NCBI GenBank assembly: GCA_020249265.1
Contig: JADCGA010000004.1
Coordinates: 62,001-126,000 of the forward strand
Direction: 5' to 3'
Length of the DNA stretch: 64,000 bases
Source of the DNA: Roseomonas sp.
GTDB lineage: Bacteria; Pseudomonadota; Alphaproteobacteria; Acetobacterales; Acetobacteraceae
The notes under the pieces were generated by a model. It worked only from the letters and a program-made list of their open reading frames with translations. It ran no database searches and was not told the origin of the DNA. The position numbers and the translations under genes are program-made. Position 1 is the stretch's first letter. Each line of letters opens with the position of its first letter. Positions 27,238 through 37,659 of the stretch are shown here, piece by piece.

Positions 27238-29835
27238 CTAAAACCGCCTGAGCAATCGGTCTATATAATCCAACTCCACCGGCGGTCGTTCGCGCTCCGC
27301 GCCGCGGCGGCGGAGTTCCTGTTGCAATTGATGGGACCGCATGCGTTCCGCTTCGCCCGGTACCAAAGTATCGCCGGCATTATCCTGCGCTGAGCCGCCG
27401 GCTTCGCGCCGATCCCGCCCGAGCGGATCGCGGCCCTCGCCACGCTGGGCTTCCTGATCCTGCCCTTCGCCGCCTTGCTGACCGCCGGCCATTTCCTCGC
27501 CCTCACCCTCGCCCTCACCTTCGCCGGGCTGAGGCGGGCCGAATTGGCGCTGCATGCGTTGCGACATTTGCCGCCCGCCTTCAGTCAGTGCGCGGATCGC
27601 CTGTTGCTGCGCGCTGCGCGGGTCGCGGCCCTCGGCAAGCGCTTCCGCCGCGTCACGCATGGCGCGATCGGCTTCCGCCAAGGGGGCGGGTACATCGCCG
27701 GTCAATTCGCCGTATTGCTGCATCAATTCGCCAAGTGCACGACGCAGCGCGCGTTGTGTCCGCGCATCCCGCGCCGCTTCTTCGCGGGCTTCGGGCGTCT
27801 GTGGGCGGGGCGGTGGTGGCCGGCGCGCATCATTGCGCGTATTTTCCTGATCTCCACTGCGGCGATGCGCGCGGTCCAGCATTTCGGCCTCGCGCCGCAC
27901 CATATCCTGCAAAGCACCCATTTGCTGCTGGCCGCGTTGGCGTTGTTGGCGCTGGCGATCCTCGGCCCGGCTGGTGCGGCCTTCTTCAAGGGCTTGCAGC
28001 ATTTCCTCAAGCTCGGCCATTTCGCGTTCGGCATCTTCCTGGCGGCCATCGCGCGCGGCGTCTTCCAGGCGGCGGGTGCGGCGTTCCAGTTCCCGGCGAT
28101 CGAACACGCGCTGCTGCGGATCGTAGCTCAGCGCTTCATTGTTTTCGCGCTGCATACGCTCAGCGAGGGCTTCCAGATGGCGGCGAATGGCTTCGCGCAA
28201 TTCCTGAATGCGGCGCTGCAACTCGGCGCGTTGTTCAGCGCGTTCTTCTGGGCTGCGCTCGGGGTTCGCTTCGGCGTTTTCGCGGCGCGCTTCTTCCAGG
28301 GCTTCGCGCAGGGCTTCACGCGCCTGGGCCAAAGCGCGGGCGCTGCGATCCGTGCGGCCTTCTTCCAAGGTCACCGCGATATCCCAAAGGATTTGCTGCA
28401 CCTCCGGCACGGCTTCATCACGCCGGTCGCGCATCAGCCGATGCCGCGCAGAACGCAGCGTCAGGTACATGCCGGTGTCATGTTCAAAGGCCTCGGGCGC
28501 GCCCGTGATGCGGTCCAATTCTCGCCGCGCTGGTTCGCGTGCGCTGGGGTCGAGTGAGAGCGCACGGCGAAGGGCGATCAATTGCTGCGCGACGGGATGC
28601 GAAAAGCGCCGTTCCGGCAGGACCAGAAACGCGCCTTCGGATTTGCCTTCCTGTTCCGCACCATCGCGGGCGAAAAGCCGCGCTTCCACTTCAAGCCCCG
28701 CCCAGGGATGGGCGGAAAAATCATGCTGCGCTGCCCCCTGCGCCTGGCGCGGTGCACCACCGGGCAAGGGCATATCCTGCGTCACTGGCGGGGCAGAGGG
28801 CCTTTGCTTCAGCCGCAATTCAACCCGGAGCGCAACAAGCCCCCAATCATCCTCAGCCTTCCAGGGGAGGCGCAGCCCAAGCCCCCGACCCGCGCGCGCG
28901 GGAGATGGATCCCAGACAACCACCGGCGGTGCATCGGGTGTCAGCGTCAGCGCCCATTGCGCCACGTCGCGCCCATCGCGCTTCAGCACCAGGGCACCGC
29001 CTTCAGTCAAAGGCAGTTCCAGCGCATGGCTTTGCGCATCCATGCGCGCAAAAGCATGGGCCGCACCGCCCAGGCGCAATTCCGGCGGATTGGCGCTGCC
29101 CGAAAACACCATATGCAACCGACTACCCGCCGGCACCGCCACCGCGCCGCCCGCAGCATTCAGGAATTGCGGCGGCGCGCCGGTATAGGCCGGCGGCGTA
29201 ATCCAGGCTTCAAACCGCGCCGCAACAGAAGCGGCAGGCGCCAAGGGCTCGGCGAAGGGTGGCAGCAGTGCGGAGAGCAGCCTTTCAGGTGCCTCCCGCC
29301 CTGCCATGCCAAGGCTGGCCACCAGCGCCACCAGCACCGCAGCCCGCAACGCCCGAGGGTCCCGTGCCGCCAGACCTGGTTTGGGTCGCGCCACGCGCAA
29401 ATGGTCAAGCTGCGCCACCGCCCGGTCCCGATGCGCCTGCCACAGCGCCTGTGCCATGGCGTCATCCCCGGCGGGGCGATCCGCCAACACGGCAAGCGGG
29501 CGATGCGCCAGGCCAGAATCGCGTTCCAGCCGCCGCGCCGCCGCATCCGCCGCCGGTGCCCACAGCCCCTGCGCGGCATGATAGCCAAAATAGCCAAGCA
29601 CAGCGGCAAAGCCGATCAGGATCAGCAAATGCAGCGCAGGCGGCAGCATGGGCAGCAGCCCGGTAAAGGCCAGCACCAAAAAGGCGCCCAGCACCCCCAG
29701 CGGTGGCCAAAGCGCCCGCCAGGCGCCCTCCCACCAAAGCGCAAGCCGAGAAAGCCCAAGCTTCAAGCCCAGGGAACCAAGCCCCCGGCTTTCAGGCGGC
29801 GCCTTCCCCGGCGACTGGCTCATTCCATCAGCCAT
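27238..29835 (-). CDS. DUF4175/TIGR02302-like large membrane-associated protein
   Basis: 865 aa; N-terminal TM pair, ARRLERDSGLAHRPLAVLADRP, long Glu/Arg/Gln coiled-coil C-terminus. Confidence 0.85.
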   Translation of the reverse strand: MADGMSQSPGKAPPESRGLGSLGLKLGLSRLALWWEGAWRALWPPLGVLGAFLVLAFTGLLPMLPPALHLLILIGFAAVLGYFGYHAAQGLWAPAADAAARRLERDSGLAHRPLAVLADRPAGDDAMAQALWQAHRDRAVAQLDHLRVARPKPGLAARDPRALRAAVLVALVASLGMAGREAPERLLSALLPPFAEPLAPAASVAARFEAWITPPAYTGAPPQFLNAAGGAVAVPAGSRLHMVFSGSANPPELRLGGAAHAFARMDAQSHALELPLTEGGALVLKRDGRDVAQWALTLTPDAPPVVVWDPSPARAGRGLGLRLPWKAEDDWGLVALRVELRLKQRPSAPPVTQDMPLPGGAPRQAQGAAQHDFSAHPWAGLEVEARLFARDGAEQEGKSEGAFLVLPERRFSHPVAQQLIALRRALSLDPSAREPARRELDRITGAPEAFEHDTGMYLTLRSARHRLMRDRRDEAVPEVQQILWDIAVTLEEGRTDRSARALAQAREALREALEEARRENAEANPERSPEERAEQRAELQRRIQELREAIRRHLEALAERMQRENNEALSYDPQQRVFDRRELERRTRRLEDAARDGRQEDAEREMAELEEMLQALEEGRTSRAEDRQRQQRQRGQQQMGALQDMVRREAEMLDRAHRRSGDQENTRNDARRPPPPRPQTPEAREEAARDARTQRALRRALGELMQQYGELTGDVPAPLAEADRAMRDAAEALAEGRDPRSAQQQAIRALTEGGRQMSQRMQRQFGPPQPGEGEGEGEGEEMAGGQQGGEGQDQEAQRGEGRDPLGRDRREAGGSAQDNAGDTLVPGEAERMRSHQLQQELRRRGAERERPPVELDYIDRLLRRF

Positions 29836-31163
29836 TCCGGCACACGCTGGCCGGCATGAAGGGCTTCATAGGATTGGCGGTCCCGCACCACGGCGAAGCG
29901 CGCGCCATCTACCAGCACCTCGGCCGCCAAGGGCCGTGCGTTATAGGTAGAAGACATGGTGGCGCCATAAGCCCCGGCATCGAGTAGCACCACAAGCGCG
30001 CCCGGCGGCAAATCCGGCAAAGCGCGGTCACGCGTGAAGCAATCGCTGCTTTCGCAGACCGGGCCAACCACATCCGCCGGCGCAAGTGGCGCAACAAGCG
30101 CGGCTGGCGAGACCGGCAGAATGCCATGCCAGGAATCATACATGGCCGGGCGCAGCAGGTCATTCATCGCCGCATCCAGCACAACAAAGCGCCGCGCCGC
30201 GCCCTGCTTTTGCAGGATCACGCGCGACAGCAGCACCCCCGCCGGCCCGGCAATCCAGCGCCCCGGTTCAAGCATGACCGGCAGCCCAAGCGCGCCGAGT
30301 TCCGCCTTGATGGCGCCTGCCAGCGCCGCCGGCGCGGGCGCGATTTCATCCCGATAGGCAATGCCAAGCCCGCCGCCGCAATCAACGCGCTCAATCGGCA
30401 GGCCCCGCGCGCGAATGGCCCGCACCAATTCAGCGAGCCGCGCATAGGCCGCACGATAAGCGCCCATGCCGACGGTGATCTGGCTGCCGATATGGGTTGC
30501 GATGCCAATCGGGCGAATGCCGGGCAGAGCGGCCATGCGGGCGTAAAGCGCCAGCGCATCATCATAAGCGACACCGAATTTATTCTCGCTAAGTCCCGTG
30601 GTGATCTTCGCGTGGGTCTTCGCATCCACATCCGGATTGACGCGAATGCCAACAGGCGCGGTGCGCCCCATGCTGGCGGCGATTGCGGAAATCATATCGA
30701 TTTCTTCAATGCTTTCGGCATTGATTTGCATAATGTCTTCCGCAAGGGCCAGGCGGATTTCGCGTTCGGATTTACCGACACCGGAAAAGACAATCGCGCT
30801 GGCGGGAATGCCGGCTAGCAGCGCGCCGCGCAATTCGCCTTCACTCACCACATCAGCGCCAAGCCCCTCACGGCCCAGCAGCGCAAGCACGGCAAGATTG
30901 TCGTTGGCCTTGGTGGCGAAATGCACGGTGGCCGTCAGCCCCGCATCCGCCAGGGCAGCGCGCAAGGCCCGCGCACGGCGGCGCAGCGTGCCGGCGGAAT
31001 AGACCCAGGTGGGGGAGCCCACCACTTCGGCGATGCGCTTAAGCGGCACATCTTCCATCACCAGCCCATCATGGGCATGGCGTGTCAGTTGTGGGCGCCG
31101 CGCCAGCAATTCGGCGAAGGACGGGTCAGAGCCCAGATCAAGGGCAGGAGCAGGGGCAGCCAT
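29820..31163 (-). CDS. lysA: Diaminopimelate decarboxylase
   Basis: VHFATKANDNLAVLALLGREGLGADVVSEGEL, IGSQI, DCGGGLGI, CESSDCFTRD. Confidence 0.95.
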   Translation of the reverse strand: MAAPAPALDLGSDPSFAELLARRPQLTRHAHDGLVMEDVPLKRIAEVVGSPTWVYSAGTLRRRARALRAALADAGLTATVHFATKANDNLAVLALLGREGLGADVVSEGELRGALLAGIPASAIVFSGVGKSEREIRLALAEDIMQINAESIEEIDMISAIAASMGRTAPVGIRVNPDVDAKTHAKITTGLSENKFGVAYDDALALYARMAALPGIRPIGIATHIGSQITVGMGAYRAAYARLAELVRAIRARGLPIERVDCGGGLGIAYRDEIAPAPAALAGAIKAELGALGLPVMLEPGRWIAGPAGVLLSRVILQKQGAARRFVVLDAAMNDLLRPAMYDSWHGILPVSPAALVAPLAPADVVGPVCESSDCFTRDRALPDLPPGALVVLLDAGAYGATMSSTYNARPLAAEVLVDGARFAVVRDRQSYEALHAGQRVPEWLME

Positions 31164-31214
31164 CCCCCTATTGTCGTGATGCGCGCGGATTATCGCAAGC
31201 GGGAAAGTGCCCGA

Positions 31215-31352
31215 TCAGCGATTTGGGTATTGCCGAGGGTGGGTAATTTCTTCAGGCGGGCCGGGCGGGCGGACCGGCCCCATCCGGCCACAGGCTGAGG
31301 CCAGGAAGGCCACCGCCAGTAGCAGCAATAGGGATTGCGCGCCAAACCTCAT
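31215..31352 (-). CDS. lptM: LptM/YifL-like small lipoprotein (45 aa)
   Basis: Manual translation [45 protein letters not shown]; lipobox plus CG..GP..PP motif, between argH and lysA; start overlaps argH stop; absent from track. Confidence 0.8.
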   Translation of the reverse strand: MRFGAQSLLLLLAVAFLASACGRMGPVRPPGPPEEITHPRQYPNR

Positions 31353-32740
31353 GCCAGCTTCGCCTTCCATTCGGCAGCCATGGCGGCGACATTTGCCGGT
31401 GCCGTGCCGCCATAGGAAATGCGCGACCGGACGGAGGCTTCAACGGTCAGCACATCAAACACGCCCTGGGTGATGCGCGGTTCCAAAGCTTGCATTTCCG
31501 CCAGCGTCAGGCCGGAAAGATCAACGCCGCGCGCTTCGGCCTTGGCCACCAGCGTGCCAGTGACGTGATGGGCGTCTCGGAAGGGCATTTTCAGGCTGCG
31601 CACCAGCCAATCCGCCAAATCTGTCGCGGTGGAAAAGCCTGCCCCGGCGGCGGCGGCCAGCCGTTCGGTCTGCGGTTTCATATCCCGCACCATGCCGGCG
31701 GTGGCGGCCAAGGTCAGGGTCAGGGTTTCGGCGGCATCGAAAATGCCTTCCTTGTCTTCCTGCATATCCTTGAAATAGGTCAGCGCCAGGCCCTTCATCA
31801 CCGTCATCAGCCCCATCAGCGCGCCGATCACGCGGCCCGTCTTGCCGCGCACCAGCTCCGCCGCATCAGGATTGCGCTTTTGCGGCATGATGGAACTGCC
31901 GGTGGTGAAGGCATCCGACAATTTCACAAAGCCGAAATAGGGATTGGTCCAGATCACAATTTCTTCCGCGAGGCGCGAAAGATGCACGCTGCACATGGCG
32001 CAGCAGAACAGGAATTCGGCAGCGAAATCGCGCGACGCTACGGCATCCAGGCTATTCCGCATGGGCCGATCAAAGCCCAAAGCCTTCGCTGTCATGTGCC
32101 GGTCAATCGCGAAGCCCGTGCCCGCCAAAGCCGCCGCCCCCAGCGGGCTTTCATTCAACCGCGCCCGGCAATCGGCAAGGCGGGAAAGGTCTCGGGAGAG
32201 CATTTCAACATAGGCCAGCATGTGATGGCCAAAGGTCACCGGCTGCGCCGGCTGCAAATGGGTGAAGCCAGGCATGACGCTGCCCGCATGTTCTTCCGCC
32301 CGCGCCACCAGGGCGCGCATCACATCCGTGATCTGCCCGGAAAGCCCATCAATCGCATCACGCACCCAAAGCCTGACATCCAACGCCACCTGGTCATTGC
32401 GGGAACGCCCCGTATGCAGGCGCTTGCCGGCCTCCCCAATCGTTTCCGTCAGCCGCGCTTCGATATTCATGTGAATATCTTCAAGCGCGTCATCAAAGGG
32501 GAAATCGCCGGCTTCAATGCGCGCCGCGATTTTTCCAAGGCCGGCACGTATCGCGGCCTCGTCTTCTGCGCTGATGATCCCTACATGCTTGAGCATGGCG
32601 GCATGGGCCAAGCTGCCTTGGATATCCTGGCGCCACATCTTGCGATCAAACCCGATCGAGGCATTGATGGCGGCCATGATGGCCGAGGGGCCTTCGGCGA
32701 AACGTCCGCCCCATTGCTGGTTCGCGCTGCTGCTGCTCAT
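31349..32740 (-). CDS. argH: Argininosuccinate lyase
   Basis: [69 protein letters not shown]. Confidence 0.97.
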   Translation of the reverse strand: MSSSSANQQWGGRFAEGPSAIMAAINASIGFDRKMWRQDIQGSLAHAAMLKHVGIISAEDEAAIRAGLGKIAARIEAGDFPFDDALEDIHMNIEARLTETIGEAGKRLHTGRSRNDQVALDVRLWVRDAIDGLSGQITDVMRALVARAEEHAGSVMPGFTHLQPAQPVTFGHHMLAYVEMLSRDLSRLADCRARLNESPLGAAALAGTGFAIDRHMTAKALGFDRPMRNSLDAVASRDFAAEFLFCCAMCSVHLSRLAEEIVIWTNPYFGFVKLSDAFTTGSSIMPQKRNPDAAELVRGKTGRVIGALMGLMTVMKGLALTYFKDMQEDKEGIFDAAETLTLTLAATAGMVRDMKPQTERLAAAAGAGFSTATDLADWLVRSLKMPFRDAHHVTGTLVAKAEARGVDLSGLTLAEMQALEPRITQGVFDVLTVEASVRSRISYGGTAPANVAAMAAEWKAKLA

Positions 32741-32758
32741 GCGAAGGGAGTGTCTTTC

Positions 32759-33319
32759 GTGCCTGTTTTGAACCGCCGTTCCGCGATGATCTGCGCCCCG
32801 GCCTTGCTTGGGGCGACCCTACTCGCGCCCGGAGCATCGCGGCAAGGGTGGGCGGCGAAAGGGCTTGAGAAATTGCGGGAGGCCGCCAGCCCCGCGCCGG
32901 CGGCGGCCATTACCTTCACTGATGTGGAAGGCAAGGAAACCACGCTGGCGAATTTCGCCGGGCAGGGGCTGGTGATCAATCTATGGGCCACCTGGTGCCC
33001 GCCTTGTGTGGCCGAGATGCCCGCGCTGGACCGGCTGCAAGCCATGGTTCGGGCGGAACGCATTGCCGTGCTGGCGCTTTCTTCTGATCGTGGCGGGAGG
33101 GCGCAGGTGGAACCCTTCTATCAGCGGCTTGGTTTGAAAGAACTTGCCATCTGGCTAGACCAACGTGGCGCCGCGGCGCGCGCCTTGGGCGCACGCGGCC
33201 TGCCAACCACGGTGATTATTGACCGCGCGGGGCGTGACGTGGCGCGGCTGGAAGGCGAAGCGGCCTGGGATGCGCCGGAATTGGTGGCGGCGGTCAGGCG
33301 GCTGGTTGGCGCACCCTAA
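32759..33319 (+). CDS. TlpA-family thiol-disulfide oxidoreductase
   Basis: [47 protein letters not shown]; start trimmed to GTG 32759. Confidence 0.92.
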   Translation: MPVLNRRSAMICAPALLGATLLAPGASRQGWAAKGLEKLREAASPAPAAAITFTDVEGKETTLANFAGQGLVINLWATWCPPCVAEMPALDRLQAMVRAERIAVLALSSDRGGRAQVEPFYQRLGLKELAIWLDQRGAAARALGARGLPTTVIIDRAGRDVARLEGEAAWDAPELVAAVRRLVGAP

Positions 33320-33328
33320 CCCTAACAA

Positions 33329-33652
33329 TCAGTTGGTCGGCACGCTCGGCAGGCTGGGCAGGGCAGGCGCTGCCGGGGCCGTGATCGGCGCCGGACCATC
33401 CAGGATCGAGCGGTTTTGCTGGGACGCGCCCTTGGTCAGCAGGGCCAGGGTCAGCGCCAGCGCAAAGAAGGCCGCGCCCAGGATGGCGGTGGAACGCGTC
33501 AGCAAATTGGCCGTGCCGCGCCCGCCCATGAAGGACCCCATGCCCTGGGAAGAGCCCACGCCAAGCCCGCCGCCCTCACTCCGCTGGAGCAGGACGACGC
33601 CAATCAGCGCGAGGGTGACGAAAAGATGCAGGACGAGCAGGACGGTAATCAT
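33329..33652 (-). CDS. secG: Preprotein translocase subunit SecG
   Basis: LHLFVTLALIGVVLLQRSEGGGLGVGSSQGMGSFMGGRGTANLLTRSTAILGAAFF. Confidence 0.94.
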   Translation of the reverse strand: MITVLLVLHLFVTLALIGVVLLQRSEGGGLGVGSSQGMGSFMGGRGTANLLTRSTAILGAAFFALALTLALLTKGASQQNRSILDGPAPITAPAAPALPSLPSVPTN

Positions 33653-33791
33653 GGTGGCGGGCTTGTAGCGGAGGCCGCCGCGCCCGGCTAGACTGAATCT
33701 GAGCTATCACAAACAAGTAGGCGCCAGACCCTGGACCAGCGCCCCTGCCATCGCCATTGTGAGGGGCTGGAAAAGTCAGCAGAGGCTTGTC

Positions 33792-35012
33792 ATGGGTAGC
33801 ATCATCTTCGGGCGCCGCGCGCTTCTGGCAGGCGGTGCCGGGCTGGCGGCAGCGGCGGCGGGGCGCGGGGCGGCAGCGCAGGGCGCGCCGATCCGCATTG
33901 GGGAGCTCAATTCCTATAGCCGCATGGCGGCCTTCTGCATCCCCTATCGCAACGCCATCCAAATGGCCGCAGAGCAGATCAATGCCGCCGGCGGTGTGAT
34001 GGGTGGGCGTCGGCTGGAATTCATCTTCCGCGATGATGGCGCGACACCAGGTGACGCGGTGCGCGTGGCGGAGGAATTGCTGACGCGGGAAAATGTTTCC
34101 TTCATCGCCGGCACCTTTCTTTCCAATGTCGGGCTGGCCGTGGCGGATTTCGCCAATCAGCGCAAACGGCTGTTTTTTGCGACCGAACCGCTGAGCGATG
34201 CGATCACCATGGCGCAGGGCAATCGCTATACGTGGCGGCTTCGCCCTTCCACCTTCATGCAAACGCGCATGTTGGTGGAAGCCGCGCGCGGCAAGCCTCA
34301 AAAGCGCTGGGCGATTGTGGCGCCGAATTACGAATACGGCCAATCGGCGGCGGCGAATTTCAAGCGGCTGATTGGCGGTGCCATTCCAGGGGCCGAGATT
34401 ATCGCCGAACAATACCCAGCCCTTGGCCGCATTGATGCGGGGGCGACGGTGGGCGCTCTGGCCCAGGCGCGGCCTGATGCGATTTTCAATGTGCTATTCG
34501 GCCCGGACCTGACGGCCTTTGTGCGGGAAGGCAATACGCGGGGCTTGTTCGAACGCCGCTTTGTGCTTTCTCTGCTGACGGGCGAGCCGGAATACATGAT
34601 CCCGCTTGGCGATGAAACGCCGGAGGGTTGGGTAGTGACGGGCTATCCTTGGGAACAGGTGGAAGGGGCTGAACATCGCGCCTTTGTTGAAGCCTACCGC
34701 GCGCGTTTCAATGACACGCCGCGCAAGGGCAGCCTGCTTGGTTATGTGACGGTGCAGGTGCTGGCCAATATGCTGAACCGCGCCAATAGCCTGGATAATG
34801 AGGTGTTGGTGGATACGCTGCGTGACCTTCGCTCCGATACGCTGGTCGGCAATGTGACGATGCGCGGCATTGATCACCAAGGCAGCATGGGCACCTGGGT
34901 GGGCGAAACCACGCAGCGCAACGGGCAAGGCACCATGCGCAATGCGCGCTATGTCGATGGCACCGATTACATGTTCCCCGAAGAAGAAGTGCGGGCCGCG
35001 CGCCGGGCTTGA
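33792..35012 (+). CDS. Branched-chain amino-acid/urea-type ABC transporter substrate-binding protein
   Basis: Signal MGSIIFGRRALLAGGAGLAAAAAGRGAAAQ; PIRIGELNSYSRMAAFCIPYRNAIQMAAEQINAAGGVMGGRRLEFIFRDD. Confidence 0.92.
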   Translation: MGSIIFGRRALLAGGAGLAAAAAGRGAAAQGAPIRIGELNSYSRMAAFCIPYRNAIQMAAEQINAAGGVMGGRRLEFIFRDDGATPGDAVRVAEELLTRENVSFIAGTFLSNVGLAVADFANQRKRLFFATEPLSDAITMAQGNRYTWRLRPSTFMQTRMLVEAARGKPQKRWAIVAPNYEYGQSAAANFKRLIGGAIPGAEIIAEQYPALGRIDAGATVGALAQARPDAIFNVLFGPDLTAFVREGNTRGLFERRFVLSLLTGEPEYMIPLGDETPEGWVVTGYPWEQVEGAEHRAFVEAYRARFNDTPRKGSLLGYVTVQVLANMLNRANSLDNEVLVDTLRDLRSDTLVGNVTMRGIDHQGSMGTWVGETTQRNGQGTMRNARYVDGTDYMFPEEEVRAARRA

Positions 35013-36880
35013 GCGTGGAATTCAGCTTTCTGCTGGTCCAGGCGCTTTCCGGCCTGGCCAGCGCATCATCGCTTTTCATCATCGCCTCGGGCCTCACGCT
35101 TGTGTTTGGCGTGACGCGGATTGTGAATTTCGCGCATGGGTCCTTCTACATGCTTGGCGCCTATGTGGCGGTGACAATCGTGCCGTGGTTGTTGCAGATT
35201 GAAAGGTCGCCCACGCTGTTCTTCATCGGCGTGCTGATTTCCGCCTGCGTGGTGGGTGTGCTGGGCGTGCTGATGGAAATCCTGCTGCTGCGACGAATCT
35301 ATAAGGTGCCGGAGTTGTTTCAATTGCTGGCGACTTTCGGCGTGGTGCTGATGGTACAGGATGCGGTGCTGCATATCTGGGGACCGATGGATATTGCGGG
35401 GCCTCGTGCGCCGGGGCTGCGCCATGGTGTGATGATTCTGGATCAGCGCTTTCCGGCTTATGAGTTGTTTTTGATTTGCGCCGGGCCAGTGGTGCTGGGC
35501 CTGCTGTGGCTGCTGATGCACAAAACGCGCTTTGGCATCTTGCTGCGCGCCGCGACGCGGGACCGCGACATGGTGGGCGCGCTTGGTGTCAATCAGGCTT
35601 TGCTTTTTACCGGTACGCTATTTCTGGGCGCCTTTCTGGCGGGGCTCGGCGGTGCCTTGCAAATACCGCGCGTTTCGGCCTCCGCGCAGATGGATCTTTC
35701 CATCATCACTGAGGCTTTTGTGGTGACAGTGATTGGCGGCATGGGCTCCATCGGTGGTGCCTTTTTGGCGGCGCTGTTAATTGGGCAATTGCAGGCCTTC
35801 GGCGTGCTGATCTTCCCGAAAATCACGCTGGTGCTGGTGTTCCTACTAATGGCGCTGGTGCTGGTGGTGAAACCCTGGGGCTTGCTTGGCCGGCCTGAGG
35901 CCGCGCCAGCTTCAGCGATGCCCGAGGGTATCGCGAGCCCGCGCCGCTTTCGCGTTTTTGAAAAGCTTTTGGTCGCGCTGGCGCTATTGGCGGCGGCGAT
36001 GCTGCCGCTATTTGGTGATGCCTATGCGGTGAAGGTCGCGACCGAGGTTTTGATCTTCGCAATCGCTGCTTTTTCGCTGAACTTCCTGGTGGGCAATGGC
36101 GGGATTGTGAGCTTCGGCCATGCCGCCTATTTCGGCCTTGGTGCTTATGCCAGTGGGCTTTTGGTGACGAAGCTTGGCATGCCGATGGAACCGGCGCTGA
36201 TTGCCGCGCCCTTGGCGGGTGGGTTTTTCGCGGCGCTATTCGGATTTTTCATCGTGCGCTTGCAGGGCATTTACCTGGCGATGCTGACTTTGGCTTTCGC
36301 GCAGATTGCCTATGCAGTCTGCTTTCAATGGGTGGAGGTCACCGGCGGCGATAACGGCATTGTTGGCGTTTGGCCTTCGACTTGGGCGGCGTCGCGCATT
36401 GCCTATCATTACCTGGTGCTGGCGGTGGCGGTGCTTGGGATTTTCGCGCTGCGCCATGTGATCTACGCACCCTTTGGCGCAAGCTTGCGCGCCGCGCGCG
36501 ACTCTGCGCCGCGCGCTGAGGCGATTGGCATTGATGTGCGCGGCCACCGCTGGCTTGGCTTCACCATTGCCGGTGCAGCGGCAGGGTTGGCGGGGGGGCT
36601 TTATGCTTTTTCCAAAGGTTCCATTGATCCGACACTTTTGGGGATTCCGCTTTCGGTAGATTTCCTTGCGATGATTTTGCTGGGGGGGATGCAAAGCGTG
36701 ATGGGGCCGGTGCTGGGGGCGGCGGCTTTCCACAGCATCAAGGATGTCTTTATGCCGCTCACGGATCATTGGCGCTTTTTGCTGGGGGCTTCCATCATTG
36801 CGCTGGTGCTGATCTTTCCGCGCGGGCTTGGTGGCGCTTATGCTTCCTTGCGTGCGCGGTTTGCGGGTGGCGCGCAATGA
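35009..36880 (+). CDS. Fused LivH-LivM-type ABC transporter permease
   Basis: LivH half (GLTLVFGVTRIVNFAHGSFYMLGAYVA) and LivM half (NFLVGNGGIVSFGHAAYFGLGAYASGLL) in one 623-aa ORF. Confidence 0.92.
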   Translation: MSVEFSFLLVQALSGLASASSLFIIASGLTLVFGVTRIVNFAHGSFYMLGAYVAVTIVPWLLQIERSPTLFFIGVLISACVVGVLGVLMEILLLRRIYKVPELFQLLATFGVVLMVQDAVLHIWGPMDIAGPRAPGLRHGVMILDQRFPAYELFLICAGPVVLGLLWLLMHKTRFGILLRAATRDRDMVGALGVNQALLFTGTLFLGAFLAGLGGALQIPRVSASAQMDLSIITEAFVVTVIGGMGSIGGAFLAALLIGQLQAFGVLIFPKITLVLVFLLMALVLVVKPWGLLGRPEAAPASAMPEGIASPRRFRVFEKLLVALALLAAAMLPLFGDAYAVKVATEVLIFAIAAFSLNFLVGNGGIVSFGHAAYFGLGAYASGLLVTKLGMPMEPALIAAPLAGGFFAALFGFFIVRLQGIYLAMLTLAFAQIAYAVCFQWVEVTGGDNGIVGVWPSTWAASRIAYHYLVLAVAVLGIFALRHVIYAPFGASLRAARDSAPRAEAIGIDVRGHRWLGFTIAGAAAGLAGGLYAFSKGSIDPTLLGIPLSVDFLAMILLGGMQSVMGPVLGAAAFHSIKDVFMPLTDHWRFLLGASIIALVLIFPRGLGGAYASLRARFAGGAQ

Positions 36881-37659
36881 CGCTGTTGATTGTCGAGAAT
36901 CTCAACAAGAATTTCGGCGGTGTGGTGGCGGCGCGAGATGTCAGTTTCTCGTTGGCGGCGGGAGAAATGCTGGCCATGATCGGCCCGAATGGCGCAGGCA
37001 AATCCACCAGCTTCAATATGGTGGGGGGGCAATTGCGGCCCGATAGTGGGCGCGTGATGCTGGAAGGGCAAGACATTACCGGCCTACCGCCGCGCGCCAT
37101 TTCCCGGCTTGGCGTGGGGCGTAGCTTTCAGGTGGCGCAGACCTTTCTTTCCATGTCGGTGCTGGAAAACCTGCAAATGGCGCTGATCGCGTATGCTCAG
37201 CGCACGCGCGATATGCTGGCGCGTGCCGATGCGCTGTTCCGCGATGAAGCGCTTGAATTGCTCGATCAGCTTGGCATGGCGGACGCAGCCGCACGGCCCA
37301 TGAATACGCTGGCCTATGGCGATGTGAAGCGCGTAGAGCTTGCCATTGCGCTTGCGGGTAAGCCACGGCTTTTGCTGATGGATGAACCCACCGCCGGCAT
37401 GGCGCCAGGCGAACGCGCCGCGCTGATGCGGCTGGTGGCCGGGATTGCGCGACGCGCCGCCATTGGCGTGCTGTTCACAGAACACGATATGGATGCAGTC
37501 TTTGCCCATGCGGATCGCATCCTGGTGCTGGTGCGGGGCGAGATCATCGCCGCCGGCACGCCAGAAGAAGTGCGTGCCAATCCTGAAGTGCAGCGCGTCT
37601 ATCTTGGCACTTCCGGCTTGCGCGCTGCCTTGCGCGCCAGGGCAGCGGCCCATGGCTGA
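36877..37659 (+). CDS. LivG-type ABC transporter ATP-binding protein
   Basis: [54 protein letters not shown]; start trimmed to 36877. Confidence 0.94.
   Translation: MTLLIVENLNKNFGGVVAARDVSFSLAAGEMLAMIGPNGAGKSTSFNMVGGQLRPDSGRVMLEGQDITGLPPRAISRLGVGRSFQVAQTFLSMSVLENLQMALIAYAQRTRDMLARADALFRDEALELLDQLGMADAAARPMNTLAYGDVKRVELAIALAGKPRLLLMDEPTAGMAPGERAALMRLVAGIARRAAIGVLFTEHDMDAVFAHADRILVLVRGEIIAAGTPEEVRANPEVQRVYLGTSGLRAALRARAAAHG

Noticed and set aside
27475-28557. Long plus-strand ORF (360 aa) and several others opposite 27238-29835
   Set aside because: Antisense shadow ORFs in high-GC sequence opposite a well-supported DUF4175-like gene.
31490-32758. N-terminal 420 aa of track ORF 31490..33319
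   Set aside because: Antisense to argH; the real gene is only the TlpA-like part starting near 32759.
35009-36880. Single ORF with two permease domains as a novel fusion
   Set aside because: LivH-LivM fusions are known in ABC transporters of this type; not listed as a finding.
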